Below, in pieces: positions 16,407-26,117 of a stretch of DNA of 64,000 bases. Source of the DNA: an uncultured Clostridia bacterium (GTDB lineage: Bacteria > Bacillota > Clostridia > Peptostreptococcales > Anaerovoracaceae). How positions within the stretch are numbered: position 1 is the stretch's first letter; every line of letters begins with the position of its first letter. The notes beneath the pieces are model-generated. The model saw nothing but the letters and a program-made list of their open reading frames with translations, made no database searches and was not told the origin of the DNA. Location: contig CAKQOE010000007.1 in assembly GCA_934255545.1 (NCBI GenBank), positions 8,346-72,345 of the forward strand. Direction: 5' to 3'. Position numbers and translations under genes: made by a program.

Positions 16407-16931
16407 CTATCTTTCTCCTTCAAAATTACTGTCAGCAAGATCCTTTTCTGTCATCAGCTGTATGCCGTTTCTTCTGAAAAGCGCAGCCGTAATGCCGTCC
16501 CCGTCTGTCAGTGTCCCGTTGAAATTACCGTCATAAATGCGCCCGCAGCCGCACGAAGGGCTGTTTGCCTTAAGAACAGCCGTCACCGGCTGCCCGTCAC
16601 TGTCCGTAAGGACTCCGTCATGCATGAATGAAGCTGCGCAGCAGTCCTCGGCCGCATCCGCGTCCCGCATGAGCTCCCTGTAAACGCTTTTGAGCGCCAG
16701 CGCTGCGCCCCGCTCAAACTCAGGCGTGACATCTAAACCTTCTTTATTTATGACGCGCCCGTCAGGCTGTATCTCAGCAGGCGGCCTCGGTGTCGTAAGA
16801 CCTCCGTCCCTTTCCGGGCACACTGTAATATACTTTTTATCTTTTAAAAACTCAACAACGCCCGGCGACAGATTATCACCGCCGTTATACTTACATTTTA
16901 CCCCGAGAAGGCATTCACTTACAACATACAT
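16407..16931 (-). CDS. DUF523 family protein
   Basis: Small cytoplasmic protein of 174 residues. The N-terminal pattern ECLLGVKCKYNGGDN, the CPERDGGLTTPRPPAEI stretch and the C-terminal LKANSPSCGCGRIYDG are diagnostic of DUF523. Conserved cysteines (Cys8, Cys13, Cys38, and the SPSCGC pair) suggest metal or Fe-S binding, but function is unknown. It lies directly upstream of argS with no gap and 36 nt downstream of mutS2. AAGGA precedes the start by 8-9 nt. Confidence 0.85.
   Translation of the reverse strand: MYVVSECLLGVKCKYNGGDNLSPGVVEFLKDKKYITVCPERDGGLTTPRPPAEIQPDGRVINKEGLDVTPEFERGAALALKSVYRELMRDADAAEDCCAASFMHDGVLTDSDGQPVTAVLKANSPSCGCGRIYDGNFNGTLTDGDGITAALFRRNGIQLMTEKDLADSNFEGER
16577..16592. 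repeat. TCAC-core hairpin repeat inside the DUF523 gene
   Basis: Perfect arms CAGCCG and CGGCTG flank TCAC. It encodes Gln-Pro-Val-Thr-Ala just before the conserved SPSCG motif. Confidence 0.55.
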
Positions 16932-16966
16932 ATTTCATGTTCCTTATATTATTGATAACGTATACT

Positions 16967-19381
16967 TTACTGTTTAAGATCAACGACTGTAACGCCCTCG
17001 CCGCCTTCGTAAAAGCTGCCCGGCGCAAACGAGTCAACGTGCGCGTGCTTTCTGAAGAGCTGCTGCAGGCCGCGCCTGAGTGTGCCTGTACCGCGGCCGT
17101 GTATCACAGTTACCTGCGGCAGGCCTGCCATATACGCGTCGTCAAGATACTTGTCAACTTCCATTATAGCATCGTCAAGATTTTTGCCTATGACATTTAT
17201 GCTTGTAGATATATTCATAGTCTTCTGCGAGTACATATTGCTGTAGTTTGAACGCTGCGGCTTTTCATCATCAAAGCTCTTCTGTACGCCGTGCTTGTCT
17301 ATCTTAGTTATGTCAGCCAGCTTTACCTTGAGCTTCATATTGCCTATCTGGACATATAGATTGCCTTTGTCGTCAGGCAGAGAAGCCACTATGCCCTTCT
17401 GACCCATAGTTACCAGGTTTATCCTGTCACCAAGCTCAAGCTCATCCCGCGAAGCAGGCTTCGCGTTTACCGCAGGCTCAAACGTTTCGCGATATTCGTC
17501 GCTCTTCTGCCTGAGCTTTCTGCGCACTACCTGCTGCCTGCGCGTCATTTCAGCGTTCGCCGCAGGCGCATTCTCCTGCATATCGCGCAGCTCCTTCATC
17601 TCCTGCTTTATCTCGTCAGCAAACCTGCGGGCCTCAGCGACTATGTCAAACGCCTCCTGGCGGGCCTTCTTAAGCATCTTCTCGCGCTTTTCCTCAGCAT
17701 TCTCCTGGCGTCTGCGTATCTCGTCCTCTCGCCTGTTCAGCTTCAGCTTAAGAGCAGCAGCCCTGCCGCGCTCAGCCTCTGCAGCGCTCCTGTCTTCCTC
17801 GATAGCGCTTATGATATTTTCAAATTCAAGTTCTTCTGAATCTATAAGCTCGCGCGCATGGTCTATTATCTCTGACGGTATGCCGAGCTTCTTTGATATC
17901 TCAAAAGCGTTCGACTTGCCGGCAACGCCGATAGTCAGCCTGTACGTCGGACTCAGCGTTTCAACGTCGAACTCCATAGAGGCGTTTTCTACGCCCTCAG
18001 TGCTTATAGCGTACTTTTTGAGCTCGCTGTAATGCGTAGTCGCAAACGTCATGCAGCCGCGCTCTTTAAGCCAGTCGAGTATGGATATCGCAAGCGCCGC
18101 GCCCTCTGTAGGGTCAGTTCCGGCGCCCAGCTCATCGACCAGGACGAGAGTCCTGCTGTCAGCCTCAGCCATTATTTCCACAATATTCTTCATATGTGAG
18201 GAGAATGTACTCAGGCTCTGCTCTATACTCTGCTCATCGCCGATATCAGCGAATATCTTACGCATAACAGGCAGATAAGTGCCCGGCCCTGCCGGGATAT
18301 GCATGCCTGACTGATGCATGAGCATCATGAGACCCACAGTCTTTAAGGTTACCGTCTTACCGCCTGTGTTAGGGCCCGTAACTACGAGCGTCCTGTAGTC
18401 CTTGCCGCAGTATATATCGAGCGGTACGGCCTTCTGCGGGTCGAGCAGCGGATGGCGCCCGCGCCTTATGTCTATTATGCCCTTCTTGCTTACTTTGGCG
18501 GCAGAGCCGCCCATCTGTACAGACATTTTTGCCTTTGCGAATATCACGTCGAGCCGCGTCAGGTATTTCTGGTTGCTTATGATATGCCTTACAGAAGAGC
18601 CGACCTCGCGCGAAAGCTCCGCGAGTATGCGGTTTATTTCTTCGCGTTCCTTGAGCTCAAGCTCGCGTATCTCATTATTTATATTTACTACAGACTGCGG
18701 CTCTATAAAGAGCGTCGCTCCCGTAGCCGATCTGTCATGGATTATGCCCGGAAACTTTGCTCTGTTTTCCTGCTTTACAGGGATAACGAACCTGCCGTCC
18801 CTCATAGTGACTACAGCGTCAGCAAGCAGCTCCTTGTTAGTGTTTGATGAGACCATCGCGTTTATACGGTCGCGCGCAGCCTCGCGCTGCCTCGTTATCC
18901 TGCGCCTTATATCATGAAGCAGAGGGCTTGCCGTGTCACGCATAGACTCTTCACTCTCTATGCAGCTGTCTATATGATCCTCAAGACGCTTTTCAGGGTT
19001 TATGACCTCCATATAGCCCTTTATATGATGTAATGAATCAGGATCGCTGAATGCGTCATCCTTCATGAATTCAAGCGTCTCCCGCGCCACGCGCAGGCTC
19101 GTCATTATATCAAGCAGCTCTCCCATCGAAAGCACTCCGCCTTTTTCTGCATAGCGCGCGCTCCTCTTAACATCACGCAGGCCGCCCAGCGGTAAAGCCC
19201 CCTTATGCATAATAACGGAAACCGCTTCATCGGTTTCCGCCAGCATATCTCTGATCTTATGTTCTTCAAACACAGGAACGATCTCTCCGATGTCCTTGCG
19301 GGCCATCGGAGAAATTGCTTTCTGCGCAGTCATTTCCTTTATCTTATCGAATTCTAATACTCTGTAAACCTTTTCGTTCAT
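16967..19381 (-). CDS. mutS2: Endonuclease/ribosome-splitting ATPase MutS2
   Basis: An 804-residue MutS2. The first 300 residues form the lever and core helices; the ATPase has Walker A GPNTGGKT at 336-343, Walker B LVLVDELGAGTDPTEG, and signature STFSSHMKNI. A long coiled coil (about 510-620) rich in Glu, Arg and Lys follows, then a small KOW-like region (about 640-690) and a C-terminal Smr domain with VIHGRGTGTLRRGLQQLF. Family members suppress recombination or rescue collided ribosomes. It follows zapA by 12 nt, the usual clostridial context. Confidence 0.95.
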   Translation of the reverse strand: MNEKVYRVLEFDKIKEMTAQKAISPMARKDIGEIVPVFEEHKIRDMLAETDEAVSVIMHKGALPLGGLRDVKRSARYAEKGGVLSMGELLDIMTSLRVARETLEFMKDDAFSDPDSLHHIKGYMEVINPEKRLEDHIDSCIESEESMRDTASPLLHDIRRRITRQREAARDRINAMVSSNTNKELLADAVVTMRDGRFVIPVKQENRAKFPGIIHDRSATGATLFIEPQSVVNINNEIRELELKEREEINRILAELSREVGSSVRHIISNQKYLTRLDVIFAKAKMSVQMGGSAAKVSKKGIIDIRRGRHPLLDPQKAVPLDIYCGKDYRTLVVTGPNTGGKTVTLKTVGLMMLMHQSGMHIPAGPGTYLPVMRKIFADIGDEQSIEQSLSTFSSHMKNIVEIMAEADSRTLVLVDELGAGTDPTEGAALAISILDWLKERGCMTFATTHYSELKKYAISTEGVENASMEFDVETLSPTYRLTIGVAGKSNAFEISKKLGIPSEIIDHARELIDSEELEFENIISAIEEDRSAAEAERGRAAALKLKLNRREDEIRRRQENAEEKREKMLKKARQEAFDIVAEARRFADEIKQEMKELRDMQENAPAANAEMTRRQQVVRRKLRQKSDEYRETFEPAVNAKPASRDELELGDRINLVTMGQKGIVASLPDDKGNLYVQIGNMKLKVKLADITKIDKHGVQKSFDDEKPQRSNYSNMYSQKTMNISTSINVIGKNLDDAIMEVDKYLDDAYMAGLPQVTVIHGRGTGTLRRGLQQLFRKHAHVDSFAPGSFYEGGEGVTVVDLKQ

Positions 19382-19393
19382 GCACTCCTGCCT

Positions 19394-20107
19394 TTACTTT
19401 CCGGCTTTCTTGAGACTATCGAGTTCGTTTTTAAGATGAAGATTTTCCATCTGTATGTCAAAGAAGCTGTTTTCAAGCTCCTTGTACTTATCCTGTATTT
19501 CACTCGCATCCTGAGATTCGCTGTCGCGCTCAGCCTCAAGCTCCTTTATTCTGTCGCGGAGCTTGTCTGACTCAGCCTGTGCTTCGTCGTACTTAACGCG
19601 CAGATCCTTGAGTTCGTCAGAGTCTTTCTCAGTCTCTGAATTCAGCTCCTTTTCAAAATCAAGCTCTTCCTTGAGTTTGTCTATCTGCTTTTTAAGATCA
19701 TCGATCTCATCAGCGGCCTTATTTAACTCAACATTCTTGAGATTGAATATGCGCTGCAGCTCGCGGAGCTGTTCAACGCTGTTCTGAGCGTCTTCCTTGT
19801 ACTGCTTGAAGCTTGATTTCGCATCTTCCCACAGCTGTATATAGTGATCTGCATCCTTTCTGAGGTCTGCTATGACGTCCTCAAGCTCTGCCGCGTGTTT
19901 GCGTGACTCGTAAAGGTCGTCTGTTACATTTACAGCTGCGAGTACAGCGAGTGATGAAACTGACATGGAGGGCAGTGCCTTCGCGAGTTCAGTCATTACC
20001 TTATCAACGTGTCTCGCGACGGTCACGACGCGGTCACCTGAGTCGCCGCCTGCTATCGTGTATTCCTGTCCATAGATCTTAACAGTTACTTTGCCGTTTT
20101 CCCCCAT
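19394..20107 (-). CDS. zapA: Cell division protein ZapA with long coiled coil
   Basis: Residues 1-95 match ZapA: KVTVKIYGQEYTIAGGDSGD followed by helices that dimerise and bind FtsZ. The remaining 140 residues are an extended acidic coiled coil (KAADEIDDLKKQIDKLKEEL and similar heptads), longer than in most ZapA proteins of about 100 residues. It should help bundle FtsZ filaments at mid-cell. A GGGAGG site sits 7 nt upstream. It is co-transcribed with pheST and mutS2, a layout common in Clostridia. Confidence 0.88.
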   Translation of the reverse strand: MGENGKVTVKIYGQEYTIAGGDSGDRVVTVARHVDKVMTELAKALPSMSVSSLAVLAAVNVTDDLYESRKHAAELEDVIADLRKDADHYIQLWEDAKSSFKQYKEDAQNSVEQLRELQRIFNLKNVELNKAADEIDDLKKQIDKLKEELDFEKELNSETEKDSDELKDLRVKYDEAQAESDKLRDRIKELEAERDSESQDASEIQDKYKELENSFFDIQMENLHLKNELDSLKKAGK

Positions 20108-20132
20108 ATTGATTTCCTCCCGGGATAATTAT

Positions 20133-22535
20133 CTACATTTCTCTCAGGACAGCGTTTAATCCCTTTTCAAGTCCTGAAAGTATATTTTTATGAACTTCTG
20201 AAACCTCGTCATCAGTCAGTGTCTTTTCAGCGTCTCTGTATGTGAGCGCAAAAGCGACACTCTTTTTGCCGGATTCTATCTGCTTGCCGCGGTATACATC
20301 GAAGAGCTCAGCCTTTTCAAGGAGATCTCCGCCGTTTTCCTCGATGATGTCCATAATGCTTCCAACTGTAACGTTCTCGTCAACGAGAAGAGCGATGTCT
20401 CTTGTAACAGCTGGATACTTTGGAAGCGGCTTGTAAATTATTTCTGTCTTTGACTGTGCCATTACTATAGTGAAGAGTAATTCACAAGTATATACTCTTT
20501 CACTTATGCCGTATCTTTCTGCAACATCCGGATGCATCTCGCCGATAGTACCGATGAGCTCTCCATCGCTTATGATGTTTGCGCATCTTCCCGGATGATA
20601 CATAGTAAGTCCGCTTTCAGCCTCGTACTCAGCACCCTTTATACCGAGAAGATCGAGAAGACCGTCTACTATGCCCTTAAGCTCAAAGAAATCAGTACCG
20701 TCGCCGTAAGTTCCGATACAAAGGCCCTCAGCCTCCAGCGGCTGACCATCACAGTTTATCTTTACATTGTTGAATATCTTGCCTATCTCAAACAGTTTTG
20801 CTGACTTGTTGCCCTTTGCGAAATTCTTTGAAAGCACTTCCATCATATTAGGAGTCAGCATAGTTCTCATTACGCTGTTTTCTTCGCCCAGCGGATTTAT
20901 GATCTTAACGAAATTCCTTCTTGAGATATCCGTTTCAGAAACGCCGGCCTTATCAACGCTCTTAGGACTTACGAACGAATAAGTAAGTATCTCGTCAAGT
21001 CCGTAGCCTGTAAGTATGTTTCTTGTCTTTGTTCTCAGAGTCTCAGCCTTTGTGAGCTTTGCAGCCTGTCCGCCTGAAGGGAGTGAAACAGGAAGCTCGT
21101 CATAACCGTACATACGTGCGACCTCTTCTACGTAATCCTCTTCGATCAGAAGGTCCTGTCTTACAGTAGGAGGCGTTACAGTCATTATGTCACCCTTTGC
21201 CTCAACTGTCATTTCAAGGCTTTCAAATATCTTTACCATATCCTCTTCAGGTATGTCTGTTCCGAGAACGTGATTTATCCTTGAAGCTCTTACATCGAGA
21301 GGTCTTGCCTTCTGTACTTCAGGATATACGTCTACAGAACCGCCTACGACAGTACCGCAGCCGAGCATCTCAACAAGTCTGCATACTCTGTCTGCAGCAG
21401 CCTCGCAGAGATTTGCGTCTATGCCCTTTTCATATCTGCCTGAAGCCTCAGTTCTGAGAACGAGCTTCTTTGATGACGCTCTTACAGAGTCGCCGTTGAA
21501 GTTTGCAGATTCGAGAACTACTGTAGCAGTATCATCCTTTATCTCAGAATCGAGACCGCCCATGATACCTGCAACAGCGATAGGCTTCTCTGCATCGTTT
21601 ATCATGAGGATGCTGTCAGAAAGCTCTCTCTCTGTACCGTCAAGAGTAGTGAACTTTGCGCCCTGCTCCGCAGTATCAACAATGATCTTTCCGCCTGCGA
21701 TATCTCTGATATCAAAAGCGTGGAGCGGCTGGCCGTATTCCATCATTACGAAGTTAGTTATATCTACTATGTTGTTTATAGGTCTCATGCCGCCGTGCAT
21801 GAGTCTCTTCTGCAGCCACCATGGTGACTGGCCGATCTTTACATCCTTTATGACTCTTGCTGTATATCTCGGGCAGAGCTCGTTGTTCTTTACTTCTACC
21901 TTGATGTAATCGTTTACATCGCCTGTTTCGTTCTGAGCCTTTGTATCAGGATACTTGAGCTCATGTCCGAAAACAGCGGCAGCCTCGCGCGCCATGCCGA
22001 GCATTGACAGGCAGTCAGGCCTGTTAGGAGTGATCTCGAAATCGACTACGCTGTCTTTAAGGCCAAGCGCATCAGCGATATCTGTGCCAGGCTTAATGTC
22101 GTCGTCAAGGATCCATATACCGTCTTTTATGAGAGTATTTATGACCTTGTCCTCATAACCCATCTCAGCAGCTGAGCACAGCATACCGTCAGACAGCACG
22201 CCTCTGAGCTTTCCGCTCTTTATAACTGTACCGTCAGGAAGTACTCCTCCGTCACGGATAACAGGAACAACAGCGCCTTCAAAGACGTTCTTTGCGCCTG
22301 TAACTATCTGAAGAGGCTTGTCTTCGCCTACATCCAGCTGGCAGACTACGAGCTTGTCTGCGTCAGGATGCTTTTCTATTTTAAGTATCTTGCCGACCAT
22401 TATCTTTGAGAACTTTGTTCCCATAGGTTCAACAGTCTCGATATTTGAACCGGAAAGTATCATTCTGTCGCAGAATTCATCAACCGGAACATCTATGTCT
22501 ACATAATCTTTAAGCCAATTTACGGAAACTAACAT
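20133..22535 (-). CDS. pheT: Phenylalanyl-tRNA synthetase beta subunit
   Basis: An 800-residue beta chain of the heterotetrameric PheRS. Order of parts: N-terminal core, EMAP-type tRNA-binding domain (40-150, with QIVTGAKNVFEG), B3/B4 editing domain (about 210-380), B5 domain (about 405-480), the inactive synthetase-like core, and a C-terminal ferredoxin-fold anticodon-binding domain (about 705-800, KYPAVTRDIALLVDE). Length is normal. A GAGGTG site precedes the start, 63 nt after pheS. Confidence 0.96.
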   Translation of the reverse strand: MLVSVNWLKDYVDIDVPVDEFCDRMILSGSNIETVEPMGTKFSKIMVGKILKIEKHPDADKLVVCQLDVGEDKPLQIVTGAKNVFEGAVVPVIRDGGVLPDGTVIKSGKLRGVLSDGMLCSAAEMGYEDKVINTLIKDGIWILDDDIKPGTDIADALGLKDSVVDFEITPNRPDCLSMLGMAREAAAVFGHELKYPDTKAQNETGDVNDYIKVEVKNNELCPRYTARVIKDVKIGQSPWWLQKRLMHGGMRPINNIVDITNFVMMEYGQPLHAFDIRDIAGGKIIVDTAEQGAKFTTLDGTERELSDSILMINDAEKPIAVAGIMGGLDSEIKDDTATVVLESANFNGDSVRASSKKLVLRTEASGRYEKGIDANLCEAAADRVCRLVEMLGCGTVVGGSVDVYPEVQKARPLDVRASRINHVLGTDIPEEDMVKIFESLEMTVEAKGDIMTVTPPTVRQDLLIEEDYVEEVARMYGYDELPVSLPSGGQAAKLTKAETLRTKTRNILTGYGLDEILTYSFVSPKSVDKAGVSETDISRRNFVKIINPLGEENSVMRTMLTPNMMEVLSKNFAKGNKSAKLFEIGKIFNNVKINCDGQPLEAEGLCIGTYGDGTDFFELKGIVDGLLDLLGIKGAEYEAESGLTMYHPGRCANIISDGELIGTIGEMHPDVAERYGISERVYTCELLFTIVMAQSKTEIIYKPLPKYPAVTRDIALLVDENVTVGSIMDIIEENGGDLLEKAELFDVYRGKQIESGKKSVAFALTYRDAEKTLTDDEVSEVHKNILSGLEKGLNAVLREM

Positions 22536-22598
22536 TTATTTTCACCTCTGTTTTGCTTTTATGGTATCGTATTTTGCGAGCAGTATTTAAATCCTTAA

Positions 22599-23621
22599 TT
22601 ATTTAAACTGCTTCAGGAATCTTTCGTCATTTTCGTAGAATAACCTTATATCATCGACCTCATACTTGAGCATCGCGATACGCTCTACGCCGATACCAAA
22701 GGCAAAGCCTGTGTATTTTTCAGTATCGATGCCGCCGATCTTAAGAACGTTAGGATGTACCATGCCGCAGCCGAGTATCTCTATCCAGCCGCTGCCCTTG
22801 CATACCTTGCAGCCCTTGCCGCCGCACTTGAAGCATGAAACGTCTACCTCTGCGCTCGGCTCAGTGAATGGGAAGTGATGCGGTCTGAACTTTGTCTTTG
22901 TATCAGGTCCGAACATCTGTCTGGCAAACTCAGCAAGAGTGCCCTTAAGGTCAGCCATAGTGATGCCTTCTCCTACAACAAGGCCCTCTACCTGATGGAA
23001 TACAGGAGAATGAGTTGCGTCAGGAGTATCGCATCTGTAAACGCGTCCCGGAGATATGATCTTCATAGGAGGCTCCTTAGTAAGCAGAGTTCTTGCCTGT
23101 ACAGGTGAAGTCTGCGTTCTCAGGAGTATGTTTTCATCGATGTAAAATGTATCCGTCATATCTCTTGCAGGATGGTTAGGACCTGCGTTGAGCGCGTCGA
23201 AGTTCATGAATACAGTCTCGACCTCAGGTCCTTCAACAAGCTCAAAACCCATGTTCATAAAGATCCTTGACATATCGTCTATAGTCTGAGTAAGCGGATG
23301 CTTGACACCGTGAGGCATCACCTTTCCCGGCTCAGTAACATCGATCTTTTCTGCTCTGAATCTTGCCTTCTTCTGGATCTCCTTAAGATCCTTTCTCTTG
23401 TTGTCAAGGATAGTCTCGATCTCGCTGCGTACTTCGTTTGCGAGCTTTCCTACTTCCTTTCTCTCATCAGCATTGAGCGAGCCCATAGATCTGAGTATCT
23501 CTGTCAGTCTGCCCTTTTTACCAAGGACCTTGACTCTGATTTCTTCTACGCTTTCCGGAGCAGCTGCCTCATTTATCTGAGATCTCACTTCCTCAAGAAT
23601 AGTCTTAAGCTGTTTCTGCAT
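22599..23621 (-). CDS. pheS: Phenylalanyl-tRNA synthetase alpha subunit
   Basis: Catalytic alpha chain, 340 residues. An N-terminal coiled coil (1-90) precedes the class II core: motif 1 near MGFELVEGPEVETVFMNFDA, motif 2 FHQVEGLVVG, and motif 3 GIGVERIAML. The stretch CFKCGGKGCKVCKGSG (near 264-279) is a Cys-rich insert seen in many Bacillota PheS. GGAGG precedes the ATG by 6 nt. No T-box fits in the 37-nt gap after trmH. Confidence 0.96.
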   Translation of the reverse strand: MQKQLKTILEEVRSQINEAAAPESVEEIRVKVLGKKGRLTEILRSMGSLNADERKEVGKLANEVRSEIETILDNKRKDLKEIQKKARFRAEKIDVTEPGKVMPHGVKHPLTQTIDDMSRIFMNMGFELVEGPEVETVFMNFDALNAGPNHPARDMTDTFYIDENILLRTQTSPVQARTLLTKEPPMKIISPGRVYRCDTPDATHSPVFHQVEGLVVGEGITMADLKGTLAEFARQMFGPDTKTKFRPHHFPFTEPSAEVDVSCFKCGGKGCKVCKGSGWIEILGCGMVHPNVLKIGGIDTEKYTGFAFGIGVERIAMLKYEVDDIRLFYENDERFLKQFK

Positions 23622-23658
23622 TTCATTCCTCCATGAATCATCAATGTATTATGTATTA

Positions 23659-24453
23659 TCAGCGCATGTGGCGCTGCCTTACTGCCTCGTACATTACTAC
23701 AGCTGCTGCTACAGCTGCGTTGAGCGATTCTATCGTTCCCTCCATAGGCAGCTTTACATTTACGTCTGCTGCGTTCTGAAGCTCCTCGCATACGCCGTTA
23801 GCTTCGTTGCCTATGACAAGAGCTGTCTTATGTGCCATATCAGCGTCATAAAAAAGCTTTTCTGCGTACGGCGACGTGCATATTATCTGTCTGCCGTGAG
23901 CTCTCAGCTTCTCGGCTGCATCCTCCGGCGAGCCTGTAAAAAGAAGGCGGACTCTGTAAAGCGAGCCTGCCGCAGCCCTTACTGTCTTCGGCGAAAACAG
24001 ATCGGCAGTGCCCTTTACTATGACAGCTCCGGCAAAACCGGCAGCGTCAGCCGTTCTTATGACGGTACCTATATTTCCCGGATCCTGCAGCCTGTCGAGC
24101 ACTATGACATCGTCAGTTTCATCAAAGAAACGCTGCTCGCTGCACTCCGGCTTTTCAGATACGGCCGCTATGCCCTGAGGCGTCTCAGTATCAGCAGTCT
24201 TATCAAACAGCGCTCTTGACAGCATATATACAGGAACGTCATTTTTTCTGCCGCCTGTTATACGCTCAAGCGCCGATATGTCAAAATCATCGCGCACGAA
24301 AACGCTTTTAAGCTCCGCTCCGTTCTTTACTGCTTCTTCTATGAGGTTTATACCCTCAATGACATACAGTCCTTCACGGTCGCGGTGCTTGCGTTTGTAA
24401 AGACGCGCAAATGATTTGTAAATTTCATTGTCAGATGATGTGATCTTTTTCAT
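23659..24453 (-). CDS. TrmH/SpoU family RNA 2'-O-methyltransferase
   Basis: SAM-dependent methyltransferase of 264 residues with a deep trefoil knot. An N-terminal substrate-binding domain (1-95) precedes the SpoU motifs: VLDRLQDPGNIGTVIRTADA, IGNEANGV and the C-terminal MEGTIESLNAAVAAAVVMYE. It probably modifies rRNA or tRNA; the family does not allow assignment to one position. It sits directly upstream of pheS as in many Clostridia. The ribosome site is weak. Confidence 0.88.
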   Translation of the reverse strand: MKKITSSDNEIYKSFARLYKRKHRDREGLYVIEGINLIEEAVKNGAELKSVFVRDDFDISALERITGGRKNDVPVYMLSRALFDKTADTETPQGIAAVSEKPECSEQRFFDETDDVIVLDRLQDPGNIGTVIRTADAAGFAGAVIVKGTADLFSPKTVRAAAGSLYRVRLLFTGSPEDAAEKLRAHGRQIICTSPYAEKLFYDADMAHKTALVIGNEANGVCEELQNAADVNVKLPMEGTIESLNAAVAAAVVMYEAVRQRHMR

Positions 24454-24517
24454 ATTTATCGCAGGGACCGGGCGCCTGCAGGCGCTTCATCCCGTAACCT
24501 TTTGATATACGTGCAAT

Positions 24518-24545
24518 GGGCGGCCAAAGGCCGCCCCTGTTTTTT
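24518..24545 (+). terminator. Plus-strand terminator with no plus-strand gene
   Basis: GGGCGGCC-AAA-GGCCGCCC is followed by CTG and six T on the plus strand. The genes on both sides are on the minus strand, so it would stop antisense transcripts or act only as a hairpin in the minus-strand leader of trmH. Confidence 0.6.
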
Positions 24546-24589
24546 CCTGTCTTAAATAAAATCGCATCATAATATATGATCGAACGCCG

Positions 24590-24606
24590 CGCCTGCCCGG
24601 CAGGCG
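24590..24606. repeat. GCC-N-GGC 17-bp palindrome
   Basis: Perfect 8-bp arms CGCCTGCC and GGCAGGCG flank C. Intergenic, between ftsZ and trmH. Confidence 0.6.
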
Positions 24607-24696
24607 GTAATATGTTCAGCTGAGCTTTAAACATATATTATGTATTACATTTTAGTTGACCGTCATTTCGGTCAACCTCTAAAGATCATTTAAATT

Positions 24697-25839
24697 TTAA
24701 AGATCCTTTAATGCCTTTCTGAGGAAGTCAGGAACTATCATGCTGTCGTCTTCAGTTGAAGCTGCCGGCTTTCTTTCCGGCTCCTGTACAGGAGCGCTCT
24801 GCTGCGCCGCATTTGCTGCGCTTTCTGCAGCTGCTCTTGCCTGAGCTTCAGCCTCTGCCTGTGCCTGTTCCTCTGCTTCCGCCTCACCGTCATCAAATCC
24901 TGTAGCGATAACAGTGATCCTGATCTCATCTTCAAGGTCTTCCTTGATAGATGCACCGAATATGATGTTTGCGTCACGCGCAGCGGCCTTTTCGATAAGG
25001 TCCGCAGCTTCGTTCGCCTCGAGCATACCGAGGTCGTATCCGCCCATGATATTGAGCAGGATAGCCTTTGCGCCGTCGATAGAAGTTTCGAGAAGCGGAC
25101 TTCCGATAGCTTCCTTGACTGCGTCGATAACGCGGTTCTCGCCGCGGCCTGTACCGACACCCATGTGCGCGATGCCTCTGTCGCTCATTACTGTCTTAAC
25201 ATCAGCGAAGTCGAGGTTGATAACGCCTGACTCAGTGATCAGGTCAGTGATGCCCTGAATACCCTGTCTGAGTACGTCGTCGGCCATGCCGAACGCTTCC
25301 TTCATAGTAGTATTCTTTTCTGATATCTGAAGGAGCCTGTCGTTAGGAACGACCACGAGAGAGTCAACATACTGCTTAAGATACTCTATACCGAGCTCTG
25401 CGTGCTTTCTTCTCTTGCTTCCTTCAAAAGTAAACGGCTTTGTAACTACGCCTACTGTGAGGATCCCCATTTCCTTTGCTGCCTTGGCAATGACCGGAGC
25501 TGCACCTGTGCCTGTGCCGCCGCCCATGCCGGCAGTGATGAACACCATGTCCACTCCGTCAAAGTACTTTACGATCTCCTCGATGTTTTCTTCGGCTGCC
25601 TTCATACCTGTTTCCGGATTGGCACCTGCGCCGAGACCTCTTGTCAGCTTTTCCCCGATCTGAACCTTAGTCTCTGCAACTGACGCGTTGAGCGCCTGCT
25701 TGTCCGTATTCACAACAATATATGAAACGCCCTTCAGACCGGCCTCGATCATGCGGTTTACGGCATTTCCGCCACCGCCGCCCACACCGATGACCTTGAT
25801 CTGAGCATTGTCTTCTACACTAGTTTCAAATTGTAACAT
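24697..25839 (-). CDS. ftsZ: Cell division GTPase FtsZ
   Basis: Tubulin homologue that forms the Z ring. Motifs: [11 protein letters not shown] near 18-28, the tubulin signature [13 protein letters not shown] near 105-117, and the T7 catalytic loop with [11 protein letters not shown] near 206-216. Globular part ends near 315; a 45-residue Ala/Glu/Gln-rich linker follows, then a C-terminal peptide [12 protein letters not shown] that should bind SepF-type or other anchors. At 380 residues it is normal. AGGAGG lies 11 nt before the start. It is the last gene of the dcw cluster; ftsA is absent before it. Confidence 0.97.
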   Translation of the reverse strand: MLQFETSVEDNAQIKVIGVGGGGGNAVNRMIEAGLKGVSYIVVNTDKQALNASVAETKVQIGEKLTRGLGAGANPETGMKAAEENIEEIVKYFDGVDMVFITAGMGGGTGTGAAPVIAKAAKEMGILTVGVVTKPFTFEGSKRRKHAELGIEYLKQYVDSLVVVPNDRLLQISEKNTTMKEAFGMADDVLRQGIQGITDLITESGVINLDFADVKTVMSDRGIAHMGVGTGRGENRVIDAVKEAIGSPLLETSIDGAKAILLNIMGGYDLGMLEANEAADLIEKAAARDANIIFGASIKEDLEDEIRITVIATGFDDGEAEAEEQAQAEAEAQARAAAESAANAAQQSAPVQEPERKPAASTEDDSMIVPDFLRKALKDL

Positions 25840-25916
25840 AACCCTAGTAACCTCCTGTTACCTATATACGAAACATTCTACCATAACGACCCGTCAATCG
25901 CAATAATCTGCAATTA

Positions 25917-25942
25917 AAATAACCGCCTCAAACTGGTTATTT
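25917..25942 (-). terminator. Terminator-like hairpin between ftsQ and ftsZ
   Basis: AAATAACC and GGTTATTT form a perfect 8-bp stem with a 10-nt loop. On the minus strand it is followed by TAATTG, a short T-run. It would separate ftsZ from the upstream part of the cluster; the 278-nt gap could also hold an ftsZ promoter (TTGAGG-17-GATTAT on the minus strand overlaps the same hairpin). Confidence 0.45.
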
Positions 25943-26054
25943 TTCGACGTTTTTTTACAACTTTGACTCCCGGCTGATCAATATTTTTCAAGCGTTTATC
26001 ATGTATTGAAATCAGTACAAATATTCACTTTTAAAAATATGATCCTTCAACTGT

Positions 26055-26070
26055 CAGGCCGCGCGGCCTG
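26055..26070. repeat. 16-bp GC palindrome downstream of ftsQ
   Basis: CAGGCCGC and GCGGCCTG form a perfect palindrome without a loop, 48 nt past the ftsQ stop. Confidence 0.5.
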
Positions 26071-26117
26071 CCGATCATACAGCGTCTTAAATCGCAATAT
26101 CCGGGTAAGACCATTTA

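Larger units (their letters stand above)
24454..24696. other. Intergenic region between trmH and ftsZ, rich in palindromes
   Basis: No gene is seen. Four distinct hairpins lie in 243 nt: GCGCC-TGCA-GGCGC at 24472-24485, a terminator-like stem at 24518-24545, a 17-bp palindrome at 24590-24606, and GTTGACCG/CGGTCAAC at 24655-24676 just past the ftsZ stop. The last has no T-run in either direction. Confidence 0.6.

Noticed and set aside
18402..18917. Plus-strand frame of 171 residues opposite mutS2
   Set aside because: Antisense shadow of the MutS2 core; no start signal.
23622..23658. T-box leader before pheST
   Set aside because: Only 37 nt separate trmH and pheS, far too short for a T-box. 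None is visible upstream of argS either.
24655..24676. Intrinsic terminator of ftsZ
   Set aside because: The 8-bp stem is perfect but no T-run follows on the minus strand, so it is recorded only as a hairpin.
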